Source: Bacteroidota bacterium (GTDB lineage: Bacteria; Bacteroidota; Bacteroidia; Chitinophagales; Chitinophagaceae). From it: a DNA stretch of 13,409 nucleotides. Positions 6,341 to 13,409 of this stretch are shown in pieces. The stretch covers positions 1 to 13,409 of the forward strand of contig CANHIR010000037.1 of the NCBI GenBank assembly GCA_947461015.1. The letters are read 5' to 3'. Both the position numbers and the translations under genes were made by a program. The notes beneath the pieces were generated by a model that worked only from the letters and a program-made list of their open reading frames with translations, searched no databases and was not told the DNA's origin. The number at the start of each line of letters is the position of its first letter. Positions within the stretch are counted from its first letter, which is position 1.

Positions 6341-7235
6341 ATTGAGTACGTTTTTTTATGAAATTCAAATTCCCTCTGTTTACAATATAAACACCTAAAA
6401 GGATAAGTCCTAAACATGCTATTTGAATAAGATTTAAGCTATCTCCAAAATAAATTCCCCATACAACAGCTACCACAGGAATACCGTATGTTACTAAAGA
6501 GCCAAACAACATACCTGCTTGCTTTACCAAATAATAAAATAAAATGGTTGCGATGGAAGTACCAACAATGCCAAGTACACCGCTTGCCAACAATGCTTGC
6601 TGTACCAAAGTGCTACTAAATTCATGTGCGAAAAAACCAGTAAAATATAAAACAAAAGCACTTGGAATAATTAAAAAAGCAAATGCAATAGATGCAACAT
6701 TTAGCGATCCAAGTTGTTGCATATACCTTCCTACAATATTTACATTAATACCATAAAATAAGGTAGCAAGTAATACTAAACTTGCATAGGATAGATTATG
6801 AAAACTAACATCTTTTCCTGCTGCGAGTAAAATACTTAATCCAATAAATCCAATTGCCATGCCAATCACTTTAACCAGGCTGGTTTGCACCTTAAAAAAG
6901 AGAACTCCCACAATAATGGTAAACATGGGCGTAAGTGAATTTAAAATGCCGGCTAAAGAACTATCAATTTGTGTTTCGGCAATGCAAAAAAGGTAGGCCG
7001 GAATAAAATTCCCTAAAATGCCAGAAAATATCACCAAACCCATTTTTTTATTGGGGATACGTTTTAAAGCTTTATAAGCAAAAGGAAGCAAAATAATACC
7101 TGCAAATAACATTCTCAAAGAGGCCACCTGATAGGGTGTAAAGGCCCTTAATCCCACTTTCATGAGTATAAAAGAGCTTCCCCAAATAATGGCAAGTACG
7201 GCAAAAACAAGCCAGCTGGTCCAGTTCTTTTGCAT
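6339..7235 (-). CDS. EamA-family (drug/metabolite transporter superfamily) permease
   Basis: The protein has 298 residues and about ten hydrophobic helices arranged as two related five-helix EamA halves. Typical signatures are IIWGSSFILMKVGL near residues 16-29, RMLFAGIILLPF near 41-52, and SLAGILNSLTPMFTIIVGVLFF near 93-114, with a corresponding PVVAVVWGIYFGDSL in the second half. The length is normal. These inner-membrane carriers export amino acids, purines or other small metabolites, or take up nucleotide sugars, and the substrate cannot be told from sequence. The gene is monocistronic, convergent with frr and divergent from scpA. Its possible -7 element, CATCTTTG (7259-7252, minus strand), departs from TAnnTTTG at one base and gives a leader of about 10 bases. 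Confidence 0.9.
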   Translation of the reverse strand: MQKNWTSWLVFAVLAIIWGSSFILMKVGLRAFTPYQVASLRMLFAGIILLPFAYKALKRIPNKKMGLVIFSGILGNFIPAYLFCIAETQIDSSLAGILNSLTPMFTIIVGVLFFKVQTSLVKVIGMAIGFIGLSILLAAGKDVSFHNLSYASLVLLATLFYGINVNIVGRYMQQLGSLNVASIAFAFLIIPSAFVLYFTGFFAHEFSSTLVQQALLASGVLGIVGTSIATILFYYLVKQAGMLFGSLVTYGIPVVAVVWGIYFGDSLNLIQIACLGLILLGVYIVNRGNLNFIKKRTQ

Positions 7236-7297
7236 TCAGTTATATTTTGCTCAAAGATGCTCCATTTTTGTTTAAAATTTGCGTTTCTTTGTGCACT

Positions 7298-8170
7298 ATG
7301 AGTCAGCATGCTAATTATTCAATTAAAGTGGACCAATTTGAGGGTCCATTTGACCTTTTGTTATTCTTCATTGAAAGAGACGAGATGGATATTTACAATA
7401 TTCAAATCACTAAAATTATAAAGGACTTTTTGGATTTTATTCATGGCCAAGAAAAGTTAAATATTGAATTAAGTAGTGAGTTTATATTATTCGTTTCCAC
7501 TTTAATGCGCATTAAGGCAAAACTTCTATTACCAAGAAAAGAAATAGATGCTCAAGGAAATGAAATAGATCCAAGACAGGAGTTAATTGACAAAATTTTA
7601 GAGTACAAAAAATATAAGGAGGCGGCTGTTCAAATGGCCGATTTGGAAGCATTGAGAATGCTTATGATGAAGCGTGGAAATATTACACATGAAATGTCAT
7701 TGGTAGGCGAAGAAGCGGCTGAAGGCACCGAATTGCATACGGTTACCTTATTTAAATTAATGAAGTCATTTGAAAAAGTAATGACCCGTTTGCAAGATCG
7801 TCAAAACAGGCCGGTTCATACTGTGGTAAGATATAACTATACCATGGAAGGAAGCAGAACGCACTTATTAGGTTTGGTAGAAGCTGAAAAAACAGTTTCG
7901 TTTGAAAAAGTATTTGACATTTGTGAGGACCGTGTTCATGCCCTATTTTTATTCTTATCAATTTTAGAATTGTCGCAACAAAAATACATGCGTTTAATGG
8001 TGGGGGAGGGTAAAAATAATTTCATTATTGAGTGGAATGAAAACAGAGAGGACGACCTTGAGCCAGGACATATTGATACTTTTGATGCTTGGGAAACGAA
8101 AGCGGACTTAGATGCTTTTAAAGACGCACCAATGGATGGGGAAGGTGATTTTGATGCAAGTTTGAATTAA
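7298..8170 (+). CDS. scpA: Segregation and condensation protein A
   Basis: This 290-residue protein is ScpA, the kleisin subunit that bridges SMC heads and binds ScpB in the bacterial condensin complex acting on the nucleoid. The N-terminal domain carries the family signature VDQFEGPFDLLLFFIERDEMDIYN, followed by FILFVSTLMRIKAKLLLPR. The C-terminal winged-helix part includes VSFEKVFDICEDRVHALFLFLSILEL. A longer frame begins at a TTG at 7247, but the ATG at 7298 places the signature at the usual distance from the N-terminus. The final 35 or so residues are acidic and low in complexity. Neither scpB nor smc is nearby. Weak promoter-like sequences lie just upstream (AAAATTTG at 7274-7281 and TTTCTTTG at 7284-7291), each one base off consensus. 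Confidence 0.93.
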   Translation: MSQHANYSIKVDQFEGPFDLLLFFIERDEMDIYNIQITKIIKDFLDFIHGQEKLNIELSSEFILFVSTLMRIKAKLLLPRKEIDAQGNEIDPRQELIDKILEYKKYKEAAVQMADLEALRMLMMKRGNITHEMSLVGEEAAEGTELHTVTLFKLMKSFEKVMTRLQDRQNRPVHTVVRYNYTMEGSRTHLLGLVEAEKTVSFEKVFDICEDRVHALFLFLSILELSQQKYMRLMVGEGKNNFIIEWNENREDDLEPGHIDTFDAWETKADLDAFKDAPMDGEGDFDASLN

Positions 8171-10089
8171 ACTTCTACTAAATTATCCTTTGCTAGTAAG
8201 GCTTTAACTGCATCTGCAATAGCCATTGCATCGTAATTACATTCATGATGCAACTCCTTTAAACTGCCATGTTCAACAATATTATCAGGTATGCCCAAAA
8301 TGGTAATTTGATTTTGGTAACCATGCGTATTCATAAATTCTAGTATTGCAGAACCCATTCCGCCAACAATTGTTCCATCTTCTACAGTAACTATTTTTTG
8401 ATAGGTAGACAAAGCTTCATGTAACAAGGCCTCATCTAATGGTTTTACAAAACGAATATCAAAATGAGCTGGATCCAAGCCTTCTGATCTTAAATTCCGA
8501 ATGGCCGTTTGTGCAAAATTTCCAGGATGGCCTAAACTTAAAATAGCGATGTCTTTTCCGTCTTTTAATTTTCGGCCTTTCCCAATGTCAATTTTTTCAA
8601 ATGGCTTTTCCCAATCTACCATCACCCCTTCGCCTCTTGGATAGCGAATGACAAATGGTAATTTGGTATCTTCTAATTGAGAAGTGTACATTAGGTTACG
8701 CAATTCCTGCTCATTCATGGGAGCTGAAATTATCATATTAGGGATACATCTAAAAAAGGAAATATCATAACAGCCGTGATGGGTAGGTCCGTCCTCGCCA
8801 ACTAAGCCAGCACGATCTAAACAAAATACAACTGGTAATTTTTGTAAGGCTACATCGTGAATTACTTGGTCATATGCTCGTTGCATAAATGAACTGTAAA
8901 TATTGCAAAACACTTTCATCCCTTGTGTGGCTAATCCAGCACTTAATGTTACCGCATGTTGTTCGCAAATGCCAACGTCAAAAGCTCGATCGGGCATTGC
9001 ATCCATCATGTATTTCAAAGAGGATCCACTAGGCATTGCAGGGGTGATGCCCATAATGTTTTTATTTGCTTCGGCAAGGGTCACTAGGGTCTTGCCAAAT
9101 ACATCCTGGTATTTTGGTGGTTGCGGAACGTCTATTTTCTTCTTAATAATTTCACCGGTTAACTTATCAAATAACCCAGGAGCATGCCACTTTGTTTGAT
9201 CTTTTTCTGCAAGTTCGTATCCTTTCCCTTTAACGGTTAAAATATGCAAAATTTTTGGCCCTGGAATTTCTTTGAGGTCTTTTAGGGTGTCCACTAATTT
9301 TGAAATATTATGTCCATCAATAGGCCCAAAATACCTAAGTTGTAAAGCTTCAAATAAATTACTGCTTTTGGAAACCACACCTTTTAATCCTGCTTCCACT
9401 TTAGAAGCCATTTCTCGTGTAAAATTTTTTCCAACGGGCAATTTGCCCATTACTTTCCAAAGTTCGTCCCTGAATTTATTATAAGTTGGAGATATGCTAA
9501 TGTCGGTTAAATATCCCTTTAAGGCCCCCACATTAGGATCAATACTCATGCAATTGTCGTTTAAGATAATTAACATATCACTGTCCGCAACACCAGCGTG
9601 GTTCATAGCCTCAAAAGCCATTCCGGCAGTCATGGACCCGTCTCCAATAATGGCTACTGACTTTCTATCTTCTCCTTTGTATTTTGCAGCCATGGACATA
9701 CCTAAAGCTGCCGAAATAGAAGTGGAGGAGTGCCCTACGCCAAAAGTGTCATAAGGGCTTTCGGATCTTTTAGGGAAACCGCTCATGCCTTTATACTTTC
9801 TGTTAGAGACAAAATCTTCTCTACGTCCTGTTAATATTTTATGGCCATAAGCCTGGTGCCCAACATCCCATACCAATTGGTCATAGGGTGTATTATAAAC
9901 ATAATGCAAGGCCACACTTAGTTCGACAACACCTAGGCTGGATGCAAAATGACCTCCTTGAACGCTTACCACATCAATAATGTACTGACGTAGTTCGTCG
10001 CAAACCTGGTGCAATTTCTCCCTTGATAACTTTTTAAGGTCTTCGGGGGAATTAATTGTCTTTAATAAAGGGCCAGCCTCAAAGTGCAT
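8167..10089 (-). CDS. dxs: 1-deoxy-D-xylulose-5-phosphate synthase
   Basis: This full-length 640-residue enzyme joins pyruvate and glyceraldehyde 3-phosphate to make 1-deoxy-D-xylulose 5-phosphate, the first step of the MEP isoprenoid pathway and a branch to thiamin and pyridoxal. The ThDP motif runs from GDGSMTAGMAFEAMNHAG (149-166) to NDN (177-179). H47 in GGHFASSLG, H78 in DVGHQAYGHK, catalytic E376 in DVGICEQHAV, and DRAGLVGEDGPTHHG (425-439) are all present. The ATG at 10089 gives the expected N-terminus PLLKTINSPEDLKKL. A possible -7 element TACTTTTA (10114-10107, minus strand) is one base off consensus. The gene converges on scpA, with their stop codons overlapping in one TTAA. ThDP folding relates it to the transketolase half nearby, but its motifs identify it clearly as DXS. 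Confidence 0.97.
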   Translation of the reverse strand: MHFEAGPLLKTINSPEDLKKLSREKLHQVCDELRQYIIDVVSVQGGHFASSLGVVELSVALHYVYNTPYDQLVWDVGHQAYGHKILTGRREDFVSNRKYKGMSGFPKRSESPYDTFGVGHSSTSISAALGMSMAAKYKGEDRKSVAIIGDGSMTAGMAFEAMNHAGVADSDMLIILNDNCMSIDPNVGALKGYLTDISISPTYNKFRDELWKVMGKLPVGKNFTREMASKVEAGLKGVVSKSSNLFEALQLRYFGPIDGHNISKLVDTLKDLKEIPGPKILHILTVKGKGYELAEKDQTKWHAPGLFDKLTGEIIKKKIDVPQPPKYQDVFGKTLVTLAEANKNIMGITPAMPSGSSLKYMMDAMPDRAFDVGICEQHAVTLSAGLATQGMKVFCNIYSSFMQRAYDQVIHDVALQKLPVVFCLDRAGLVGEDGPTHHGCYDISFFRCIPNMIISAPMNEQELRNLMYTSQLEDTKLPFVIRYPRGEGVMVDWEKPFEKIDIGKGRKLKDGKDIAILSLGHPGNFAQTAIRNLRSEGLDPAHFDIRFVKPLDEALLHEALSTYQKIVTVEDGTIVGGMGSAILEFMNTHGYQNQITILGIPDNIVEHGSLKELHHECNYDAMAIADAVKALLAKDNLVEV

Positions 10090-10221
10090 GCTTAGATTTT
10101 GTGTTGTAAAAGTAAGTTAATAACATAAAAAATGACTAAAAGTTTTCATGAAAAATCAATATTCCCATTTATCTATGCATATTACCATTAATCTAAATAG
10201 TCCAACGTAAACTAGCCCGTA

Positions 10222-11343
10222 ATGAGTAAATTTGGGTTCATGAAAAAGCAAGGATCAATCTATTGGATGTGTCAAATTGGGGGATGGGTAAGTTATGCAC
10301 TTACCATATTTCTTTTTGCCTACGTACTTGAAAGACAAATAAGCCCTGTTTTTCTTGAGCGCATTGTGATTAGTGTAATGTTAGGCGTAATTATGACCCA
10401 TTTTTTAAGAGCGTCCATTATAGTCAGTAAATTAAAACCACCTACACCAACAAGAAATTGGTGGAAGATTTTTTTACTGGTAATTTTCTTTTCGTTTTCA
10501 TTTAGCTTAATTAATAGTTCCCTTATAGAAATACTTAGGTTGTTTGAGCCTGGTAGAGATATGGCAAAGACGGAAAGCAATCAGTTTGTATTTTCTTTGG
10601 ATGCCATCATTGCAAATTGGAAAACAACCAGGGTGGTAAGACGTTTATTTTTTGGCATTATATTAGACACGCCAATCTTTTTTGTGTGGGTATCTATCTA
10701 TGTACTTTGGCATTATATCGACTTTGCCAACAAGGAAGAAATTAAAAAGATAAAGTTGGAGACCTTAATTAAAGAATTGGAATTAAAAACAATCAAGTCT
10801 CAAATTAATCCGCACTTTATTTTCAATGCCTTAAATAGTATTAGAGCCTTGGTGGACGAAGATCCAAAGCGATCTAGGCAGGCGATTACAGAACTTAGTA
10901 ATATTTTAAGAAGTAGTATTCATAGCGATAAAGTAGAAGTTACAAGTTTAGAAAAAGAATTGGCAATTGTGAAAGATTACTTGGCACTAGAATACATACG
11001 TTTTGCAGACAGGCTTAAAGTAGTTTATGAAATTTCGCCCGACACCCTAAAAAATGAAATGCCCCCTATGATGCTGCAAACCTTGGTAGAGAATGCCATA
11101 AAACATGGGCTAGGAAAGCAACCTGGCGATTGCACTATCAAGATTACTTCTCATTACGAAAACAATAAACACGTATTAAAAGTAATCAATACCGGTTTTT
11201 TAAAACCTTCTGAAAACGATGGGTTTGGATTGCAGAGTACGAGAGAGCGATTGAATATTTTATATCAAGGAGAAGCTTTGTTTGAATTGTATCAATGTGC
11301 GTCAAACCAAGTAACTGCCAAATTAGTAATTCCTATTCATTAG
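10222..11343 (+). CDS. LytS/YehU-type sensor histidine kinase
   Basis: This 373-residue kinase has four predicted membrane helices (about 14-35, 46-68, 82-107 and 141-165), a short helical linker, then a His-kinase domain of the LytS type. The phospho-acceptor is H198 in SQINPHFIFNALNSIRAL, the ATP-binding N-box is LVENAIKHG around N291, and the G-box is reduced to GFGLQSTRERL (334-344). No large extracytoplasmic sensor domain is present, so any signal is probably read by the membrane helices. Its ATG at 10222 is followed by a second ATG at codon 7. The response regulator gene begins 23 bases after its stop, so the two form an operon. I find no clear TAnnTTTG element in the 132-bp region upstream. 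The signal is unknown. Confidence 0.92.
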   Translation: MSKFGFMKKQGSIYWMCQIGGWVSYALTIFLFAYVLERQISPVFLERIVISVMLGVIMTHFLRASIIVSKLKPPTPTRNWWKIFLLVIFFSFSFSLINSSLIEILRLFEPGRDMAKTESNQFVFSLDAIIANWKTTRVVRRLFFGIILDTPIFFVWVSIYVLWHYIDFANKEEIKKIKLETLIKELELKTIKSQINPHFIFNALNSIRALVDEDPKRSRQAITELSNILRSSIHSDKVEVTSLEKELAIVKDYLALEYIRFADRLKVVYEISPDTLKNEMPPMMLQTLVENAIKHGLGKQPGDCTIKITSHYENNKHVLKVINTGFLKPSENDGFGLQSTRERLNILYQGEALFELYQCASNQVTAKLVIPIH

Positions 11344-11366
11344 AAATATCGATAAAAAATAAAGCC

Positions 11367-12107
11367 ATGTCCAATATCCCCATAAAAGCAATTATCATTG
11401 ACGACGAGCGATTGGCTAGAAATGAATTGAAAAAATTGCTTGAACAACATCCTGAAATTGAAGTGGTGGACGAAGCAAGTAACGTTGACGAGGGTGTTGA
11501 AAAAATTGATCTTGCACGTCCAGATTTAATTTTTTTAGATATTCAAATGCCGGGGAAAACTGGCTTTGATTTGTTGGGAGAATTGGAAAAAGCACCTAGG
11601 GTAATTTTCACTACTGCCTATGATGAATTTGCGTTAAAGGCTTTCGAAGTGAATGCGTTGGATTATTTATTAAAGCCAATTGATCCATTGCGGTTAGCCG
11701 ACGCAATTCAAAAATTACAAGCTGAGATTAAATTAGAGCAAGCAAGTTTATTGGGCACAAGCCGAGGTCCTCTTACAGAATTGGATCAAGTATTTGTAAA
11801 AGATGGTGAGAAGTGTTGGTTTGTGAAACTTTCAGAAATCAGGTTGTTTGAAAGTGTTGGCAATTATGCAAAAGTGTATTTCTCTAGTCATAAGCCACTT
11901 ATCTTAAAATCCCTAAACGCTTTGGAAGATCGCTTAGATGAGCGGGTGTTTTTTAGGGCCAATCGTAAACACATTATTAACTTACATTGGATAGATAAAA
12001 TTGAACCTTATTTCAATGGAGGCTTATTGGTAGAATTAAAAGGAGGAGAAAAAATTGAAATCAGTCGTCGTCAAACCGTGAAGTTCAAAGAAATGATGAG
12101 CTTTTAA
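11367..12107 (+). CDS. LytTR-type response regulator
   Basis: This 246-residue regulator has a receiver domain and a LytTR DNA-binding domain. In the receiver the acidic pocket is D12-D13, the phospho-acceptor is D58 in LIFLDIQMPG, the switch region is FTTAYDEFALKAF (T82/T83), and the conserved lysine is K103 in LLKPID. The LytTR domain (about 145-246) shows FVKDGEKCWFVKLSEIRLFE, GNYAKVYF, RANRKHIINLHWIDKIE, and ISRRQTVKFKE near the end. Such proteins bind short direct repeats upstream of their target genes. It is the evident partner of the kinase gene just upstream. The frame opens further upstream inside the kinase gene, but the ATG at 11367 gives the standard start of the receiver domain. 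Its targets cannot be read from the window. Confidence 0.95.
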   Translation: MSNIPIKAIIIDDERLARNELKKLLEQHPEIEVVDEASNVDEGVEKIDLARPDLIFLDIQMPGKTGFDLLGELEKAPRVIFTTAYDEFALKAFEVNALDYLLKPIDPLRLADAIQKLQAEIKLEQASLLGTSRGPLTELDQVFVKDGEKCWFVKLSEIRLFESVGNYAKVYFSSHKPLILKSLNALEDRLDERVFFRANRKHIINLHWIDKIEPYFNGGLLVELKGGEKIEISRRQTVKFKEMMSF

Positions 12108-12123
12108 ACGGTTGTAAATCCAA

Positions 12124-12873
12124 CTATTTATTTAAACTGTGAATTGCAGCAGCAATGTCACTAATTAAAGCAGGGTCTTTTTCTACTGCATTTCCTACTA
12201 CAATAATATCTGCGCCTGCTAAACAATTTTCTTTTGCTTTTTCGGCTGTGGTAATTCCGCCTCCAACAATAATAGGTATTTGTATATATTTTGCCACCTG
12301 ACTAATCATAGTAGTTGGAATGGCATTGCGCGCACCACTTCCAGCGTCCATGTAAACCACTTTTAGGCCAAGCATTTCACCTGCCATAGCGGTGCATGAT
12401 GCTATGTCATTTTTATTGGAAGGTATAGGGTTGGTATTGGATATATAGGAAACAGTGGTAGGTGTACCGCCGTCAATTAACATATAACCAACGGGTATAA
12501 TTTCAAGCCCACTTTGTTTTACAAATGGAGCACTAATAACATGTTGCCCAATTAACAATTCGGGATTGCGTCCCGATATTAAGGATAAATAGAGTAAGGC
12601 GTCGGCTTTGGGAGTGATTTGATCCGGTGATCCAGGAAATAAAATGACGGGTATGGCGCATTGCGTTTTAATGGTAGCAACCACTTTATCTAAAGTATCG
12701 GTTACCACCAAGCTTCCACCTACAAAAAAATAGTCAACTTGGGAATGTTTTGCAAGTTGTATCGTGTCTAATAATGCTTGTTCTGTTAATTTATCGGGAT
12801 CAATCAATACTGCGAAAGCTTTATGGGATTTAGCTTTCTGCTCACCAATAATATCTAATATCTTTTGTTTCAT
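12124..12873 (-). CDS. Geranylgeranylglyceryl/heptaprenylglyceryl phosphate synthase family protein
   Basis: This 249-residue TIM-barrel protein belongs to the GGGP synthase (PcrB-like) family, which couples sn-glycerol 1-phosphate to a polyprenyl diphosphate, the first ether bond of archaeal lipids. Visible motifs are LIDPDK with D25 as probable Mg ligand, FFVGGSLV (49-56), LFPGSPDQI (78-86), LSLISGRNPELLIG (96-109), YMDAGSGA (174-181) and GGGI (204-207), followed by VVGNAVEKDP. These glycerol-phosphate-binding elements look intact, so an active enzyme is likely. Members are known in Bacteroidota, but their physiological product there is less settled than in archaea. The gene is monocistronic and convergent with the response regulator gene, with a 16-base gap and no evident terminator. 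Confidence 0.9.
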   Translation of the reverse strand: MKQKILDIIGEQKAKSHKAFAVLIDPDKLTEQALLDTIQLAKHSQVDYFFVGGSLVVTDTLDKVVATIKTQCAIPVILFPGSPDQITPKADALLYLSLISGRNPELLIGQHVISAPFVKQSGLEIIPVGYMLIDGGTPTTVSYISNTNPIPSNKNDIASCTAMAGEMLGLKVVYMDAGSGARNAIPTTMISQVAKYIQIPIIVGGGITTAEKAKENCLAGADIIVVGNAVEKDPALISDIAAAIHSLNK

Positions 12874-12912
12874 GTTGAATCCAAGTTATATAATTTCCCT
12901 TCCCTCAAAGCT

Positions 12913-12920
12913 CAAAAATA
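12913..12920 (-). promoter_or_regulatory. -7 promoter element of the GGGP-synthase-like gene
   Basis: On the minus strand the sequence reads TATTTTTG, an exact TAnnTTTG match, 39 bases before the ATG at 12873. A TTG lies 23 bases further upstream, at the long end of the accepted -33 spacing. Confidence 0.55.
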
Positions 12921-13137
12921 TCAATTTTAATGCTATCGAAATGCAAGGAGCCCTATTATTACAAAAAAAAACGAATTCCGCCTTATTTTTTTTCTAAGAA
13001 ACTAACATCGGTTGGGGATAAATCATAGAATTCAATGGGGTTATGGACTTTCCCATTGTTCACATCAATTTTCCACAGCTGTTGATATTTCGGTTAGGGA
13101 ATTATGGATTTCAAAGGATATTTTCGTCTACCCATCA

Positions 13138-13155
13138 AGGTTTTTTAAAAAACCT
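13138..13155. repeat. Perfect 18-bp palindrome upstream of the reductase gene
   Basis: AGGTTTTTTAAAAAACCT is a perfect dyad with no spacer. CCCA (13131-13134) and TGGG (13158-13161) extend the symmetry after a short asymmetric interruption. It lies 43 bases before the reductase ATG. It could be a regulator-binding site, or, if transcribed, a hairpin in the leader. Confidence 0.75.
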
Positions 13156-13198
13156 ATTGGGAGACATAACGAACACCCTTTTAAAATAGAATACGACC

Positions 13199-13409
13199 AT
13201 GGCAACTCCAAAAACAAAAACAACTGCGAAAAAAGGTTTAGCATTTTCTCGCCGCTTCACAAAAGACAATGTTTCCCCCTTTGATTTATTTGAGTACGAC
13301 TATCGTGATAGCGTCATTAAAAATCCAAACGGAGAAAAAGTATTTGAAATGACAAACGTAGAAGTTCCAAAACAATGGAGCCAAATTGCTACGGACATTT
13401 TAGCACAAA
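13199..13409 (+). CDS. nrdJ: Adenosylcobalamin-dependent (class II) ribonucleotide reductase, N-terminal fragment (partial)
   Basis: The first 70 codons of this gene are present; it continues past the window edge. After a short basic lead (ATPKTKTTAKKGLAFSRRF) comes DNVSPFDLFEYDYRDSVIKN and then FEMTNVEVPKQWSQIATDIL. The last segment matches the N-terminal region of the long, B12-dependent ribonucleotide reductases (NrdJ), which make deoxynucleotides from ribonucleotides without needing oxygen for radical generation. The active-site cysteines and the B12-binding region lie outside the window, so the call depends on this N-terminal signature. A ribonucleotide reductase of another class is the chief alternative. 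A 325-bp structured region lies upstream, with no obvious Shine-Dalgarno or exact TAnnTTTG element. Confidence 0.82.
   Translation, partial: MATPKTKTTAKKGLAFSRRFTKDNVSPFDLFEYDYRDSVIKNPNGEKVFEMTNVEVPKQWSQIATDILAQ

Larger units (their letters stand above)
12874..13198. other. 325-bp gene-free region between divergent genes, with repeats and DnaA-box-like sites
   Basis: No convincing coding sequence lies here. The region carries the GGGP-synthase promoter at its left end. Further right are an inverted repeat CAATGGG/CCCATTG (13033-13039 with 13052-13058), a cluster of 9-mers one mismatch from the DnaA box TTATNCACA, and a perfect 18-bp palindrome (13138-13155). The DnaA-like 9-mers are TTATCCCCA on the minus strand at 13013-13021, TTGTTCACA at 13056-13064 and TTTTCCACA at 13069-13077. 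It probably holds the promoter and control sites of the reductase gene. No cobalamin riboswitch core could be recognised. Confidence 0.6.

Noticed and set aside
7247..7297. TTG start extending scpA by 17 residues
   Set aside because: The extension is not part of the ScpA signature region and overlaps the likely promoter of the divergent EamA gene. The ATG at 7298 gives a normal N-terminus.
11295..11366. Upstream extension of the response regulator into the kinase gene
   Set aside because: It starts without an ATG inside the kinase reading region, and the ATG at 11367 places the receiver acidic pair at residues 12-13 as expected.
12108..12123. Terminator between the response regulator and GGGP-synthase-like genes
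   Set aside because: Only a 4-bp GTTG/CAAC pairing is visible, with no GC-rich stem and no U tract.
12960..13198. Cobalamin riboswitch controlling the B12-dependent reductase
   Set aside because: I could not find the conserved B12-box core or the expected multi-stem arrangement. A covariance-model search (Rfam cobalamin model) would be decisive.
13012..13284. 90-codon plus-strand open frame before and across the reductase start
   Set aside because: It begins with TTG, its product has no recognisable features, and it overlaps the first 86 bases of the reductase gene in another frame.

Overview
This is a compact, AT-rich stretch of chromosome from a member of the Bacteroidota, most likely Chitinophagaceae or a close relative. 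Three things point there: TAnnTTTG-type -7 promoter elements a few tens of bases before start codons, the near absence of Shine-Dalgarno sequences, and gene content typical of the phylum (ileS followed by a DksA-like gene, rbfA followed by a LolC/E-type permease, a split transketolase, a LytS/LytTR pair and a bacterial GGGP-synthase-family gene). The genus assignment is inference; no 16S or other marker is present.

Layout from left to right. The last 48 codons of a probable isoleucyl-tRNA synthetase gene run into a 353-residue protein with a histone-H1-like Lys/Ala/Pro tail, encoded partly by an 81-bp tandem repeat, joined to a DksA/TraR-like C-terminal domain. A terminator separates this from a convergent MsbA-like ABC exporter gene. 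Back to back with the exporter lie rbfA and a LolC/LolE-like permease gene with no spacer between them. A strong symmetrical hairpin divides the permease from the convergent N-terminal half of transketolase. Next come frr (+), an EamA-type transporter (-), scpA (+) and dxs (-); scpA and dxs are convergent and share their stop bases. A LytS-type histidine kinase and a LytTR response regulator form an operon (+), followed by a convergent GGGP-synthase-like gene (-). After a 325-bp gene-free region with palindromes and DnaA-box-like 9-mers, the window ends in the first 70 codons of a probable B12-dependent ribonucleotide reductase.

Most genes are housekeeping: translation (ileS, rbfA, frr), chromosome segregation (scpA), isoprenoid and pentose-phosphate metabolism (dxs, transketolase), envelope transport (ABC exporter, permease, EamA) and signalling (LytS/LytTR). 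Adjacent genes often face in opposite directions, so there are few long operons. I see no mobile element, CRISPR array, tRNA or rRNA, and no clear defence or novel multi-gene system. The parts most worth following up are the H1-tail/DksA-like fusion with its young tandem repeat and lost zinc ligands, the structured region before the reductase, the bacterial homologue of an archaeal-lipid enzyme, and the transketolase half without its partner.
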